DNA from: CAYVWB01 sp964455395 | Lineage (GTDB): Bacteria > Desulfobacterota > Desulfovibrionia > Desulfovibrionales > Desulfovibrionaceae | DNA length: 64,000 bases | Assembly (NCBI GenBank): GCA_964455395.1 | Contig: CAYVWB010000004.1 | Location: 1-64,000, forward strand | Direction of reading: 5' to 3' | Notes under the pieces: generated by a model | What the model saw: only the letters and a program-made list of their open reading frames with translations | What the model was told of the DNA's origin: nothing | Database searches by the model: none | Shown here: one piece after another, positions 1-8,641 of the stretch | How the letters are laid out: the number at the start of each line of letters is the position of its first letter | Position numbering within the stretch: position 1 is the stretch's first letter | Translations under genes and position numbers: made by a program

Positions 1-203
1 TCGTCATCTTCCGTGTGGAGGACGTGGACGCAGACAGCGATGGGGCAGTCACCTGGGAGGAACTGCGCGTCTACTTCCCCGCCGCTCTGGAACTGGCCTT
101 CGCCAAAGCGGACGAGGACGCCGACGGCGCCCTGAGCCCTGCCGAGACCAAGCTCCTGCTGACGCCCGTCCCGCAGGACGACGCCACGGCGGCGGACCAA
201 TGA
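1..203 (+). CDS. EF-hand calcium-binding protein, C-terminal part (5' end outside window)
   Basis: The frame is open from the first bases, so the gene begins upstream. The visible 66 residues hold two EF-hand loops. The first is a D-x-D-x-D-G loop ending in Glu near the left edge (DADSDGAVTWEE), and the second is DEDADGALSPAE. All calcium-coordinating positions 1, 3, 5 and 12 are acidic, so both loops look competent. Bacterial proteins of this kind are usually secreted or periplasmic, but the N-terminus is not visible, so the location is unknown. Its TGA overlaps the ATG of nadE (ATGA), which suggests translational coupling. Confidence 0.75.
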   Translation, partial: VIFRVEDVDADSDGAVTWEELRVYFPAALELAFAKADEDADGALSPAETKLLLTPVPQDDATAADQ

Positions 204-1861
204 AGATCGCTCTCCTGCAATTGAACCTGCTGGTGGGGGACGTGGAAGGCAACGCCGCGGCCGTCCTCGCCGCCGCCCGACACGGCGCCGAGGCGGGGGC
301 CTCCTTGCTGGTCACCTCGGAGCTGGCGATCTCCGGCTATCCGCCACGGGATCTCCTGCTGCAGGAAGGCTTTCTGGAACGCTGCGCCGCGGCTGTGGCG
401 GAACTGGCGCGGGAGCTCGCCGGGGGACCGCCATTGCTGGTGGGGACGCCCACGGCAAACGACGGCCCCACGGGCAAGCCTTGCAGGAACTCCGCTGCGC
501 TCTGCCGTGAAGGCGTTGTGGCGGCGCTCTTCCACAAGAGCCTGCTGCCCACATACGACGTCTTCGACGAAGCGCGCTACTTCGAGCCCTCGCCCGAGCC
601 GGACCGCTTCGAACTGGACGGCCGCAGCGTGGGCGTGACCATCTGCGAGGACATCTGGAACGATCCGGACTTCTGGCCCCGGCCCAACTACGCCGGCGAT
701 CCCATCAAGGCCCTGGACGCCAAGGGCGTGGACATTCTGGTGAACCTCTCGGCTTCACCCTACACGCTTTGCAAACAAGCTTTCCGACAGGAAATGGTGG
801 GGTGTCTGGCGAAGAAGTACGCCACGCCCATCTGCTTCGCCAACCAGGTAGGCGGCAACGACGATCTCATCTTCGACGGCCGCAGCTTCATGGTCAACGC
901 GGCAGGCCAGCTCGCGGCGCGCGCGCCCGCCTACGAGGAGGCCTTGCTGGTGGTGGAGCCGCAAGCGCCCCTGGGCGCCGTACCGCCCTCCCCGGACATG
1001 CCTCCGGAAGAGGAAGCCTTCCGTGCGCTTACCCTGGGTCTGCGCGACTACGCCCGCAAGTCCGGATTCACCACGGCGTTGCTGGGCCTCTCCGGCGGCA
1101 TCGACTCTTCCCTCACCGCGGCGGTGGCGGTGGAAGCTCTCGGTCACGAGAACGTCCTCGGCGTGCTCATGCCCTCGCCGTACTCCAGCCAGAGCAGCCT
1201 GGACGACGCGTACGCCTTGGCCGTGAACCTGGGCGTCGCCACGGAAACCATCCCCATTGCGCCGCTGATGACGGCCTTCGACGACGCCCTGGCCCAGGTC
1301 TTCAACGCGCAGCACGCGCCCCCAGCCCCTGCCGTGGACGTCACTGCGCAGAATCTGCAGGCGCGCATCCGCGGAAATCTGCTCATGGCGCTCTCCAACA
1401 AGCAGGGTCGCCTGCTGCTGACCACGGGGAACAAATCCGAGCTGGCCGTGGGTTACTGCACCATTTACGGCGACATGTCGGGGGGCCTCGCCGTCATCTC
1501 GGACGCGCCCAAGACGCTGGTCTTCCGTCTCTGCAGCTGGTTGAACAGCCACCGCGAGCGGGAGATCATCCCGGAACACGTCATCGTGAAACCCCCCTCG
1601 GCCGAGCTCGCGCCGGACCAACGCGACGAGGACTCCCTGCCGCCCTACGACGTGCTCGACCGGATTCTTGAACTGTACGTGGAGAAGCGCCACAGCGTGG
1701 GGCATATCGTGGCCCAGGGCTTCGAGGAAGCCACCGTGCGTCACGTGGCGCGGTTGGTGAAGAACGCGGAGTTCAAGCGGCGTCAGGCGGCGCCGGGCCT
1801 GAAGATTACGGACCGGGCCTTCGGCTCCGGCTGGCGCATGCCCCTGGCCGCCCGGTGGTGA
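200..1861 (+). CDS. nadE: Glutamine-dependent NAD+ synthase
   Basis: 553 residues, the usual length for the two-domain enzyme. The N-terminal nitrilase-type glutaminase domain (about 1-250) carries the Glu41-Lys113-Cys149 triad (in SELAISGYPP, FHKSLLP and GVTICED). The C-terminal ATP-pyrophosphatase domain has the SGGIDSS P-loop at 298-304. The enzyme amidates deamido-NAD to NAD+ in the cytoplasm, taking ammonia from glutamine. The ATG overlaps the stop of the upstream EF-hand gene by four bases. The next gene is convergent, and no clear terminator is visible between them. Confidence 0.97.
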   Translation: MKIALLQLNLLVGDVEGNAAAVLAAARHGAEAGASLLVTSELAISGYPPRDLLLQEGFLERCAAAVAELARELAGGPPLLVGTPTANDGPTGKPCRNSAALCREGVVAALFHKSLLPTYDVFDEARYFEPSPEPDRFELDGRSVGVTICEDIWNDPDFWPRPNYAGDPIKALDAKGVDILVNLSASPYTLCKQAFRQEMVGCLAKKYATPICFANQVGGNDDLIFDGRSFMVNAAGQLAARAPAYEEALLVVEPQAPLGAVPPSPDMPPEEEAFRALTLGLRDYARKSGFTTALLGLSGGIDSSLTAAVAVEALGHENVLGVLMPSPYSSQSSLDDAYALAVNLGVATETIPIAPLMTAFDDALAQVFNAQHAPPAPAVDVTAQNLQARIRGNLLMALSNKQGRLLLTTGNKSELAVGYCTIYGDMSGGLAVISDAPKTLVFRLCSWLNSHREREIIPEHVIVKPPSAELAPDQRDEDSLPPYDVLDRILELYVEKRHSVGHIVAQGFEEATVRHVARLVKNAEFKRRQAAPGLKITDRAFGSGWRMPLAARW

Positions 1862-2002
1862 GGCTCTCGCCCTTGCGGACTCCCCTTGCCAGGCGCCGAA
1901 CTCCATCCCTCCGCCCACGACTCGGGGATCCCTTGGCGACCGGCGCGCGCAAGCCCATGGCGACCCCATGGAGCGTCGGAGGGTTTCGCCGGAAAAGACC
2001 GC

Positions 2003-2170
2003 TCACTGCGAGCGCGCGTCGTGGTAGCCTTCCTCCCAGTCTTCCATACCTTGCTTGAAGACGCGCTCCGTTGCGCCGGCGGCGGCGCCCATGGAGTAAC
2101 AGCCGGCAAGCCCACCGAAGGCGCAACAGGCCAACAATGCGCCGAGTACGAGCAGTCTCCATCCCTGCAT
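2003..2170 (-). CDS. Small lipoprotein, 55 residues
   Basis: A short open frame encodes a hydrophobic signal segment ending in the lipobox LAGC (Cys24). An Ala/Gly stretch follows, then an acidic tail containing ERVFKQGMEDWEEGYHDA. A GGAGG Shine-Dalgarno lies six bases before the ATG. After lipidation only about 32 residues would remain. The signal peptide, lipobox, ribosome site and codon pattern together make it a real gene despite its size. Function unknown; it could be an outer- or inner-membrane small lipoprotein. It converges on nadE. Confidence 0.7.
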   Translation of the reverse strand: MQGWRLLVLGALLACCAFGGLAGCYSMGAAAGATERVFKQGMEDWEEGYHDARSQ

Positions 2171-2566
2171 GACAAACCTCCGTGCGAGTGTGGGCGGCGC
2201 GTCCGATCAGGAAAACGCCGCTGCGGTTCCTCACTCTTCGGACGATTCCCGAAAAGCATGAGGCCTCGGCGTTCCTGCTCACGGAAGATGTCGTGGCGAC
2301 CCTGCTCCTTGCAATGGCTTGGACACCGGCCCCCCGCAGCGATCCGGGCGCGGTGCGGCCACGCCGTCTTCCCCGGACGGGAGCACGCATGATCGATGTC
2401 GGAACGAGGCGACGGTCAGACGAAAACGGCCTGCGCGCCATCGAGAGGGCGCTCGCTCCTCATCCCCCTGACAACGACGTCAACAGGGACGTGGGGCAAG
2501 GACGTGTGTGGTCCGAGGAATCGCCCCGCAACGCCACGACAGCCGTCGCGCCTTGCTCTGACGGCC
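2171..2566. other. Intergenic stretch, no gene found
   Basis: About 400 bases separate the acyltransferase gene from the 55-residue lipoprotein gene, both on the minus strand. Frames on both strands are short or are overlaps of neighbouring genes, without ribosome sites. The promoter of the small lipoprotein should lie here, but I could not identify a convincing -35/-10 pair. Confidence 0.4.
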
Positions 2567-3607
2567 TCACGCCGGGGCTGGCGGCTCCTCGAAGAGGGGC
2601 ACGGGATCGTGCGGGCCCATGGCCATGCGGAACTCCAGAAACGAGACGTAGAGGCCCGGCCGGCGGCGAACATGCCGTTCCAGGCGAGCAGCAAACGCGC
2701 GGGTGAAGGCGGCCACGGCTTCCGGATCCCGGTGCGCGTTGACGCCCCCTTGCGCGGCAGGGGCCGGCGTCTCCAAGGGCTCCTCCACTCGCACCACCAC
2801 ACGGCCGCGCGGATCTCTGTCCATGGCGCAGGGCAACGCCACGCATCCCGTGCGCAACGCAAGCGAGGCCGCGCCCACGGGGAAATTCGCCTGTCGCCCC
2901 AGAAACGTCACGGGCACGGCCTGGGTCCCCCCGCCGCCGTCTGCGGCGATGCCCAGCAGTCTGTTATCCCGCAAGCAGCGGAAAGCCTGTTTCAACGAAC
3001 CGAAGATGTTCACATGCTCCACAGGCAAGGCCAGCTCGTGTTTCCAGCGTTGCCGCCGTCCCCACTGCCGGGTCGCCGAGCCCGGGTCCGGGAGCTTCTC
3101 GTTGAGGGCGTCGCCCGGCGCGGAGATCTGGCACATGGCGTACCCGCGGCATCCCAGCGCCGGCATGATCATCTGGTTGGCGCCGTAGTGGCCGAAGACG
3201 AGGAGCACGCCCCGGCCCTCGGCCAGGGCGGCGTCCAGTCGCTGGCGGCCCTCCACGACGGTGGCTTCGTCGATGGTGTTCGCCGAGAACACAGGGAAGA
3301 GCAGGGTCTCCAGCTGGGTGAGGACGAAGTGCTCGAAAGCGTCGCGGACGACAGCGTGGACGGCTGTCTCGTAATCCCCCGAATCCCCTGAATTCATGGA
3401 AGCCTCGGCGCCCCCGGCGACCCCGGGCGCTGGCGCGGCCAGGGCCACGCGCGCGGCGTGGGCGAAGCGAGCGCGGCGTCCCGGCGCGACGTGGAACAGC
3501 ACGCGGCCCAGAAACCGGCCCAGGGCGTAGGTCCAGGCGATGGGCATGGCCTGGACGAGGCGGGCGAAAGGCCCCCAGTAGAGACGGATGCAGAGGTCGC
3601 GGACCAT
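2567..3607 (-). CDS. LpxL/HtrB-type lysophospholipid acyltransferase homologue (A)
   Basis: 346 residues. The ATG at MVRDLCIRLYW was chosen because an AGGA ribosome site precedes it and longer frames run into the upstream gene. The LABLAT family transfers acyl groups to lipid A precursors or related lipids at the inner membrane. The family's His-x4-Asp/Glu site aligns with HYGANQ at His140, where the acidic residue is Gln. The later glycine-rich GIAADGGGG block is kept. A Gly/Ser-rich insert (EASMNSGDSGDY) interrupts the N-terminal region near residues 75-90. The gene lies 41 bases after the alpha/beta hydrolase gene and is probably co-transcribed with it. Substrate unknown, and the catalytic change leaves activity uncertain. 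Confidence 0.8.
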   Translation of the reverse strand: MVRDLCIRLYWGPFARLVQAMPIAWTYALGRFLGRVLFHVAPGRRARFAHAARVALAAPAPGVAGGAEASMNSGDSGDYETAVHAVVRDAFEHFVLTQLETLLFPVFSANTIDEATVVEGRQRLDAALAEGRGVLLVFGHYGANQMIMPALGCRGYAMCQISAPGDALNEKLPDPGSATRQWGRRQRWKHELALPVEHVNIFGSLKQAFRCLRDNRLLGIAADGGGGTQAVPVTFLGRQANFPVGAASLALRTGCVALPCAMDRDPRGRVVVRVEEPLETPAPAAQGGVNAHRDPEAVAAFTRAFAARLERHVRRRPGLYVSFLEFRMAMGPHDPVPLFEEPPAPA

Positions 3608-3648
3608 GGTGCGTTCCTGTGACGGGCTCGTTGTCGCCGACGGCGGCG

Positions 3649-4557
3649 TCAGTCCGGCCAGGGCAGACGCCCTTGGCACATGAGCAGCTGACGCGCCAGG
3701 GTGGCGGCGTGGTTGTCGGCGTCCTCCACGAGGGCGCGCGTGAAGCGGGGATCCCTTCCATCCTCGAAGGGCGTCTGCACCAGCAAGCCGTTGAGCCGTG
3801 TCCACGGCGTATCGACGAGGTCATTGGCGACGCCCTCGGCAGGGCGCCTCACGGCCGCGTTCACCATCGCTGTCGCGTGGTCCATGACGGAGCCCTGCAC
3901 GTGGTCGGTGCGAGCTTGATAGCGGCAGTAGCCGCATGGGAGCGCCGGCAGGAAGGAGACAGCCTCGCGGTCGCGCCAGAAGGCTTCATTGGTGGTGGGG
4001 AATTCGCGCAAGGGGGGGTGGGTGTCGTGTTTCGTGGCGATGAAGCGATCCGAGGGACCTTCCCAGTCCAGCAAATAGCGGATGGCCGGCAGGTCGTGGC
4101 GGGCCAGCGCGCCCGCGGCGATGGTCACCCCGATGGAGAAGGAAAAGACGCCGGCGTTGTCCGGGTTGGCTTCCGGCTGCGCCAACGCGAAACGCAGGGC
4201 CGCCGCGAGTTCGTCCTGATGGACGGGGCCCCAGTGGTCCTCCACGCCGGGACTTTTCCCACGGCCCGAGGGGTCGTAGTGGAGCACGCACACACCCATG
4301 GCCGCGAGATCCACCGCCCGCAGATGGACCGCGTGGCCCGGCGCGTCGTGCACGGCGCCGGGGCTGGCTCCGCCGGGAACCAGCACCGTGAGTGGGTACC
4401 GGCCGCAGGCTTGCGGCGCGTGGACGTGGCCATGGAGCGCGCCGGTCGGGCTCGGGATGGCGACCTCCCGCACGGTGACGGGCCGCGGCTCCAGGCCCAC
4501 GGCCTTCACCACCCTGTGGTCCGGGGCGGATGGAAAAAGTTTTTGTAAAATGCGCAC
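3649..4557 (-). CDS. Alpha/beta hydrolase fold protein
   Basis: 302 residues from a GTG start. The fold is indicated by the oxyanion-region strand TVLVPGGASPGA, the strand VCVLHYDPSGRGKSPG and a nucleophile elbow SFSIGVT, where Ser replaces the first Gly of the usual G-x-S-x-G. A C-terminal His, possibly in VEDADNHAA, would complete the triad. No signal peptide is visible, so it is probably a cytoplasmic esterase, thioesterase or peptidase-like enzyme. It is the first gene of a minus-strand pair with acyltransferase A and is divergent from the radical SAM operon, which suggests a role in the same lipid or ester metabolism. Confidence 0.8.
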   Translation of the reverse strand: MRILQKLFPSAPDHRVVKAVGLEPRPVTVREVAIPSPTGALHGHVHAPQACGRYPLTVLVPGGASPGAVHDAPGHAVHLRAVDLAAMGVCVLHYDPSGRGKSPGVEDHWGPVHQDELAAALRFALAQPEANPDNAGVFSFSIGVTIAAGALARHDLPAIRYLLDWEGPSDRFIATKHDTHPPLREFPTTNEAFWRDREAVSFLPALPCGYCRYQARTDHVQGSVMDHATAMVNAAVRRPAEGVANDLVDTPWTRLNGLLVQTPFEDGRDPRFTRALVEDADNHAATLARQLLMCQGRLPWPD

Positions 4558-4666
4558 GGCTGTCGTAGCATCCGGATGAAAGGGGGCCAGGCGCCAAGGC
4601 GAGTGCGCACCCTAGCCTGTTCTCCCTCCAGGCGCAAACCGTGAATTGCCGGCACGCCATCGACTC

Positions 4667-6250
4667 ATGCCCATCCGCGTCGTCCTCATATCACCCTACC
4701 CGGACGTCACCTCTTTCGGGCTGCGCACCATCGCGGCGCACCTGAAAGCGCACGGCGTCGCGGTGCGGCTGCTGTTCACGCCGGACCCCTTCGGCGACGA
4801 ACTCATGGAGGGCGTCCCCCGCTACCCCAAGGCCGTGCTGGATGACGTCGCTGCGCTCTGCGCCGAAGCCGATCTCGTGGGCGTGGGTTTGATGACCAAT
4901 TATTTCGACAATGCCCGCGAACTCACCGCCGCCGTGAAAGCGCGGCACCCCGCGCTCCCCGTTGTCTGGGGCGGGGTGCATCCCACCATCCGGCCGGGAG
5001 AGTGCCTGGAGCACGCCGACTACGTCTGCCAGGGCGATGGCGAGGAAGCCATGCTGGAGCTGGCGCGCGCGCTCGGCGCAGGCGACGCCGCCGTGGACGC
5101 CACGGCCATTCCCAATATCTGGACCATGCAGACCCTGCCTGACGGCGAAGGCGGCGTCGTGCGGGAGCCCATCGTCAACGCGCCGCGATCTCTCACCCGG
5201 AATCTGGACGAATACCCCGCGCCGGACTACTCCTGCGAGGACCACTGGCTCGCCACGGCTGAAGCCATGGTCCCCTTCACCCTGGAGCGCCTGCAGACGC
5301 AGCTCGCCGCCGGCACCGTGGCATCCTCCCTGGGCATGGTGGGGTATCAGACCATGACGGGCCGCGGCTGCCCCCACAAATGCACCTACTGCATCAACGA
5401 CGCGGTGAAGCGGCTCTACGGACCGCGGGGCTACCTGCGGTGGCGTTCCACGGAGCACGTCATGCAGGAGCTGGAAACCGTCCGCTCGACCATGCCGTGG
5501 GTGGAGTTCATCTGGATTTCGGACGACGCCTTTTTCGGTCGCAGCCAGGAGGCCATTCAGGAATTCTGCGCTGCGTACAAGGCGCGGGTGGGCCTGCCGT
5601 TCACCTGCCTCGCCAGCCCGCTGACCATGAGCGAAGCCAAGCTGGACGCGCTGGTGGACGCCGGCCTCGTCTACCTGCAGATGGGCGTGCAGAGCGGCAG
5701 CCCCCGTATCCAGGCGCTCTTCAACCGCAAGGCCATGCACAACGAGGCCATGCTCCGGGCCATGCGCGTCATCAACAAATACAAGGACGTGTTGCGGCCG
5801 CCCAACTACGATTTCATCCTGGACACGCCCTACGAGACACGAGAGGACAAGATCGCCTCCATCCGCTTCATTGCACGAATCCCCAAGCCCTTCGGACTGC
5901 AGCCCTTCTCCCTGGTGCTGTACCCCGGCACCCAGCTCCATGAAATGGCCGCGGCGGACGGTCTGCTCGCCGACGAACGCCGCGACGTCTACACCAAGAG
6001 CTACGCCATGCGCGAACCCAGCTACTTCAACCTGCTCATCGCCATGGCCAAGGGAGGCCGCATGCCCGGCTGGCTGCTGCGCGCCGCCGTGAGCCCCCCC
6101 GTGGCGGCCGTGTTCGGCAGCGACGCCCTCAAGCCGGCCATCGCCGCGCTCTACGCCGGCTTGCGCCGCGGCAAACGACTGCTGATGCGGCTGCGCCACG
6201 GCCCGCCGCCCGAGTCCGGCCACACGGCGCCGGCTTCCCCCGCATCCTGA
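4667..6250 (+). CDS. B12-binding-domain radical SAM protein (1)
   Basis: 527 residues. The N-terminal half (about 1-170) resembles a cobalamin-binding Rossmann domain (VVWGGVHPTIRPGE, YVCQGDGEEAM). The radical SAM core has Cys235, Cys239 and Cys242 in CPHKCTYC, followed by ISDDAFFG and a C-terminal helical region. Such proteins use cobalamin and S-adenosylmethionine for methylations or rearrangements of unactivated carbons, often on lipids or secondary metabolites. I chose the ATG at MPIRVVLI over an upstream TTG because the beta strand begins there; no strong ribosome site is visible. It leads a four-gene operon with a second radical SAM protein, an acyltransferase and a GT9 enzyme. Confidence 0.9.
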   Translation: MPIRVVLISPYPDVTSFGLRTIAAHLKAHGVAVRLLFTPDPFGDELMEGVPRYPKAVLDDVAALCAEADLVGVGLMTNYFDNARELTAAVKARHPALPVVWGGVHPTIRPGECLEHADYVCQGDGEEAMLELARALGAGDAAVDATAIPNIWTMQTLPDGEGGVVREPIVNAPRSLTRNLDEYPAPDYSCEDHWLATAEAMVPFTLERLQTQLAAGTVASSLGMVGYQTMTGRGCPHKCTYCINDAVKRLYGPRGYLRWRSTEHVMQELETVRSTMPWVEFIWISDDAFFGRSQEAIQEFCAAYKARVGLPFTCLASPLTMSEAKLDALVDAGLVYLQMGVQSGSPRIQALFNRKAMHNEAMLRAMRVINKYKDVLRPPNYDFILDTPYETREDKIASIRFIARIPKPFGLQPFSLVLYPGTQLHEMAAADGLLADERRDVYTKSYAMREPSYFNLLIAMAKGGRMPGWLLRAAVSPPVAAVFGSDALKPAIAALYAGLRRGKRLLMRLRHGPPPESGHTAPASPAS

Positions 6251-6291
6251 AACGCAGCGCTCTGCGCCGATCGCTTCGCTCAAGGCTTGTC

Positions 6292-7608
6292 ATGCGTGTG
6301 TTGCTCATCCAGTCCTATCTCGGCGGCTCGGAGCCGCCGGTCTTTCCCATGGGTCTCGCCTGCTTGAAGGCGGCGCTTGTTTCGCGCGGTCACGAGGTGT
6401 CGGGCTTCGATCCCAACATCGCCGGTCTGCATGCGGACTATCGCCCGGCCCTGGCCGCGGCCATCGAAGCGCACGCGCCCGAGGTGGTGGGCGTCTCCCT
6501 GCGCAATATCGACTCCACCAACAAGCGCGTGGTCGTCTTCTATTACGCCCTCTTCCGTGAACTGCTCACCGCCGTGCGGGAACACACCCGGGCGCCCCTG
6601 GTGGTGGGCGGCTCGGGGTTCTCCATGTTCGCCGAGACCATCATGCGCCGCGAACCCCGCATCGACTACGGCGTCTTTCTGGAGGGTGAACACGCCTTCC
6701 CTCTGCTGCTGGAAAAGCTCGCTGCGCCCGAGGCCACGCCCTGGGAGCGCGTCCCCCAGCTCTTCCACCGCGAAGGCGACATGGTCCATTTCACCGGCGA
6801 GGGCCCCAAGGTGGACATGACTGCAACCCCGCCCCCGGACATGACCGTGGTGGACCTGGCCGACTACCGGGCCCGGCCGGAGGCCGTGGGGGTGGAGTCC
6901 AAGCGGGGATGCGGCATGGCGTGCGTCTACTGTCCCTACGGGTTCCTGAACGGCCGCAGCTGCCGGCTGAAAGAGCCCGAACGCCTGGTGGACGAACTGG
7001 CCCGACTCGCCGAGGACCATCACGTGACGAGCTTCACTTTCACGGACTCCATCTTCAATGCGCCGGCGCACCACGCCCGCGCCGTCTGCGAAGCCATGGT
7101 GCGCCGGGATGTGCGGCTGCGGTGGTCGGCGTGGTTCTCCGAACGGGAGCTCACCTCGGATTTTCTGGAGCTCGCGCTGGAAGCGGGCTGTCGCAACGTC
7201 ATCCTCTCTCCGGACGGCTTCTCCGACGATGTCCTGGAAGCCCTGCGCAAGCACTTGACGAAACGGGAGATCCTCGCGGCGTACGAGGCGGCGTCCACCA
7301 TCGCGGCCCGTCCTGAGGGGTTCGAGCTCAGCTACAACTTCTTCAAGAACCCGCCGGGGCAAAGCCTCACCGCCTTCCTGGAGATGGCGCGATTCATCGT
7401 GCAGGCCAAGTGGCGGCTGCGGGGCAAGGTCCACTTCGAACTCAACTCTCTGCGCGTGGAACCCCACACGAGCCTCCACCAGATCGCCCTTGCTGACGGC
7501 CAGGTCGCCCCGAACGACGATCTCCTCGAACCGCGATACTACACCCAACGACGCACGGCCTATCTGGAACGGCTGGTGAATCTCCTCTTGCGGCTGAGGG
7601 GGAAGTAG
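6292..7608 (+). CDS. B12-binding-domain radical SAM protein (2)
   Basis: 438 residues, starting MRVLLIQSYLGG. It has the same layout as its upstream neighbour: an N-terminal cobalamin-binding-like domain (VVGVSLRNID, VVGGSGFSMFAE) and a radical SAM core with Cys207, Cys211 and Cys214 in CGMACVYC. The sequences are clearly different, so this is not a recent duplication. It starts 41 bases after radical SAM 1, and the acyltransferase ATG follows two bases after its stop, so it is co-transcribed. The product is unknown; methylation or C-C chemistry on a membrane lipid is the natural guess from context. Confidence 0.9.
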   Translation: MRVLLIQSYLGGSEPPVFPMGLACLKAALVSRGHEVSGFDPNIAGLHADYRPALAAAIEAHAPEVVGVSLRNIDSTNKRVVVFYYALFRELLTAVREHTRAPLVVGGSGFSMFAETIMRREPRIDYGVFLEGEHAFPLLLEKLAAPEATPWERVPQLFHREGDMVHFTGEGPKVDMTATPPPDMTVVDLADYRARPEAVGVESKRGCGMACVYCPYGFLNGRSCRLKEPERLVDELARLAEDHHVTSFTFTDSIFNAPAHHARAVCEAMVRRDVRLRWSAWFSERELTSDFLELALEAGCRNVILSPDGFSDDVLEALRKHLTKREILAAYEAASTIAARPEGFELSYNFFKNPPGQSLTAFLEMARFIVQAKWRLRGKVHFELNSLRVEPHTSLHQIALADGQVAPNDDLLEPRYYTQRRTAYLERLVNLLLRLRGK

Positions 7609-7610
7609 CC

Positions 7611-8627
7611 ATGCAGGTGCGCGAAAGTCTCGCTCGGGACGTGATGCGGCTTGGCGTCTGGTATCCTTTGCGCTGGCTGCTGACTGCACTGCCCCCGGCG
7701 GCAGGCTTCGCCGTGTTGCGCTGTCTGGGAGATCTGCACGCAGCGGCCTCTTCCGGCGCGCGAGAGGCTGTTCGTCCGGCCCTGGCGACCCTGGCGACCA
7801 CGACGACCGCGCCCCCCCCCACGACCGCCACGATCGCTGCTCCACACGAATACAACGAGACAGGCGAGACCGACGAACTCCCCGACACACGGGTGGACGC
7901 CGTGGCGCGGGAGTTCCTGCGCATCCACTATATGGACCGTCTCGGCATTTTCCTCTACCCCCGGTTGGACGCAACTGCTGCGCGGCGACTCATCCGCTTC
8001 GACGGCCTGGAACGGCTTGACGCGGCCTTGGCGCAAGGCGGCGCCGTGCTGGTTCACCCGCATTTCGGGCCGGCGCACGTCCCTCTGGTGGCGCTGGCGC
8101 GCCTGGGGTATCCCATGCAGCAGATCGGCCTGCCCTCGGACGAAGGCCTGAGCTGGATCGGCCGACACGTGGCCTTCCGCCTGCGGCTGGTCTACGAGGG
8201 CAAGATTCCCGCCGACATCGTCCGCGCGGACGGTCTGCTCAAACCGGTTTTCAACCATCTGAGAAACCACGGCGCCGTGATGGTCACGGGGGATGGCGTG
8301 GGCACAGGGCGCCGGCTGGGCCGCCATGTCACGCTGCCGCTCTTCGGCGTTCCCTACGCCTTTCCCACGGGGCCCTACACCCTCGCAGCGAAGACCGGCG
8401 CCGCGCTGTTGCCGCTCATCATCGTGCCGGCGGAGACAGGCGACGCCGCAGAAGGCCGCCGCTTCCACGTAGTCATCGGAGAGTCCCTGGCCCCTTCCGA
8501 CCCGGAAGCCGCCGCCCGAGCGTTCGCGGCATGGCTGCAGGCGCATATCGCGGCGCGTCCAGGCTGGTGGCGTTTCCTGGACCGCTTCGGACCGGGCCGC
8601 CTGCTGGACGCCGGAACCTCCCGCTGA
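7611..8627 (+). CDS. LpxL/HtrB-type acyltransferase homologue (B) with low-complexity insert
   Basis: 338 residues, with a GGGGGAAG ribosome site just before the ATG. The fold matches the LABLAT family (VLVHPHFGPAHV, VTGDGVGTG, FPTGPYTLAAKTGAALLP). The site expected to be His-x4-Glu reads HFGPAH at His151, so the acidic residue is replaced by His. Residues about 60-90 are a Thr/Pro/Ala-rich stretch encoded by repetitive DNA that includes nine consecutive C residues at 7812-7820. Acyltransferase A carries a different insert at the corresponding place. It is expected to act at the inner membrane on a lipid acceptor, perhaps the product of the radical SAM enzymes, but activity is not assured. 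Confidence 0.8.
   Translation: MQVRESLARDVMRLGVWYPLRWLLTALPPAAGFAVLRCLGDLHAAASSGAREAVRPALATLATTTTAPPPTTATIAAPHEYNETGETDELPDTRVDAVAREFLRIHYMDRLGIFLYPRLDATAARRLIRFDGLERLDAALAQGGAVLVHPHFGPAHVPLVALARLGYPMQQIGLPSDEGLSWIGRHVAFRLRLVYEGKIPADIVRADGLLKPVFNHLRNHGAVMVTGDGVGTGRRLGRHVTLPLFGVPYAFPTGPYTLAAKTGAALLPLIIVPAETGDAAEGRRFHVVIGESLAPSDPEAAARAFAAWLQAHIAARPGWWRFLDRFGPGRLLDAGTSR
7812..7820 (+). repeat. C9 homopolymer inside acyltransferase B
   Basis: Nine consecutive C residues encode Pro-Pro-Pro within the low-complexity part of acyltransferase B. A slip of one base would shift the frame before the catalytic region, so the tract could act as a phase-variation switch. There is no direct evidence that it varies. 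Confidence 0.6.
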
Positions 8628-8641
8628 TCGTCAGGAACTGC

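Noticed and set aside
755..1969. Long antisense open frame opposite nadE
   Set aside because: GC-rich sequence gives long open frames on the opposite strand. This one is His/Arg/Gly-rich, has no ribosome site and covers a clearly conserved gene.
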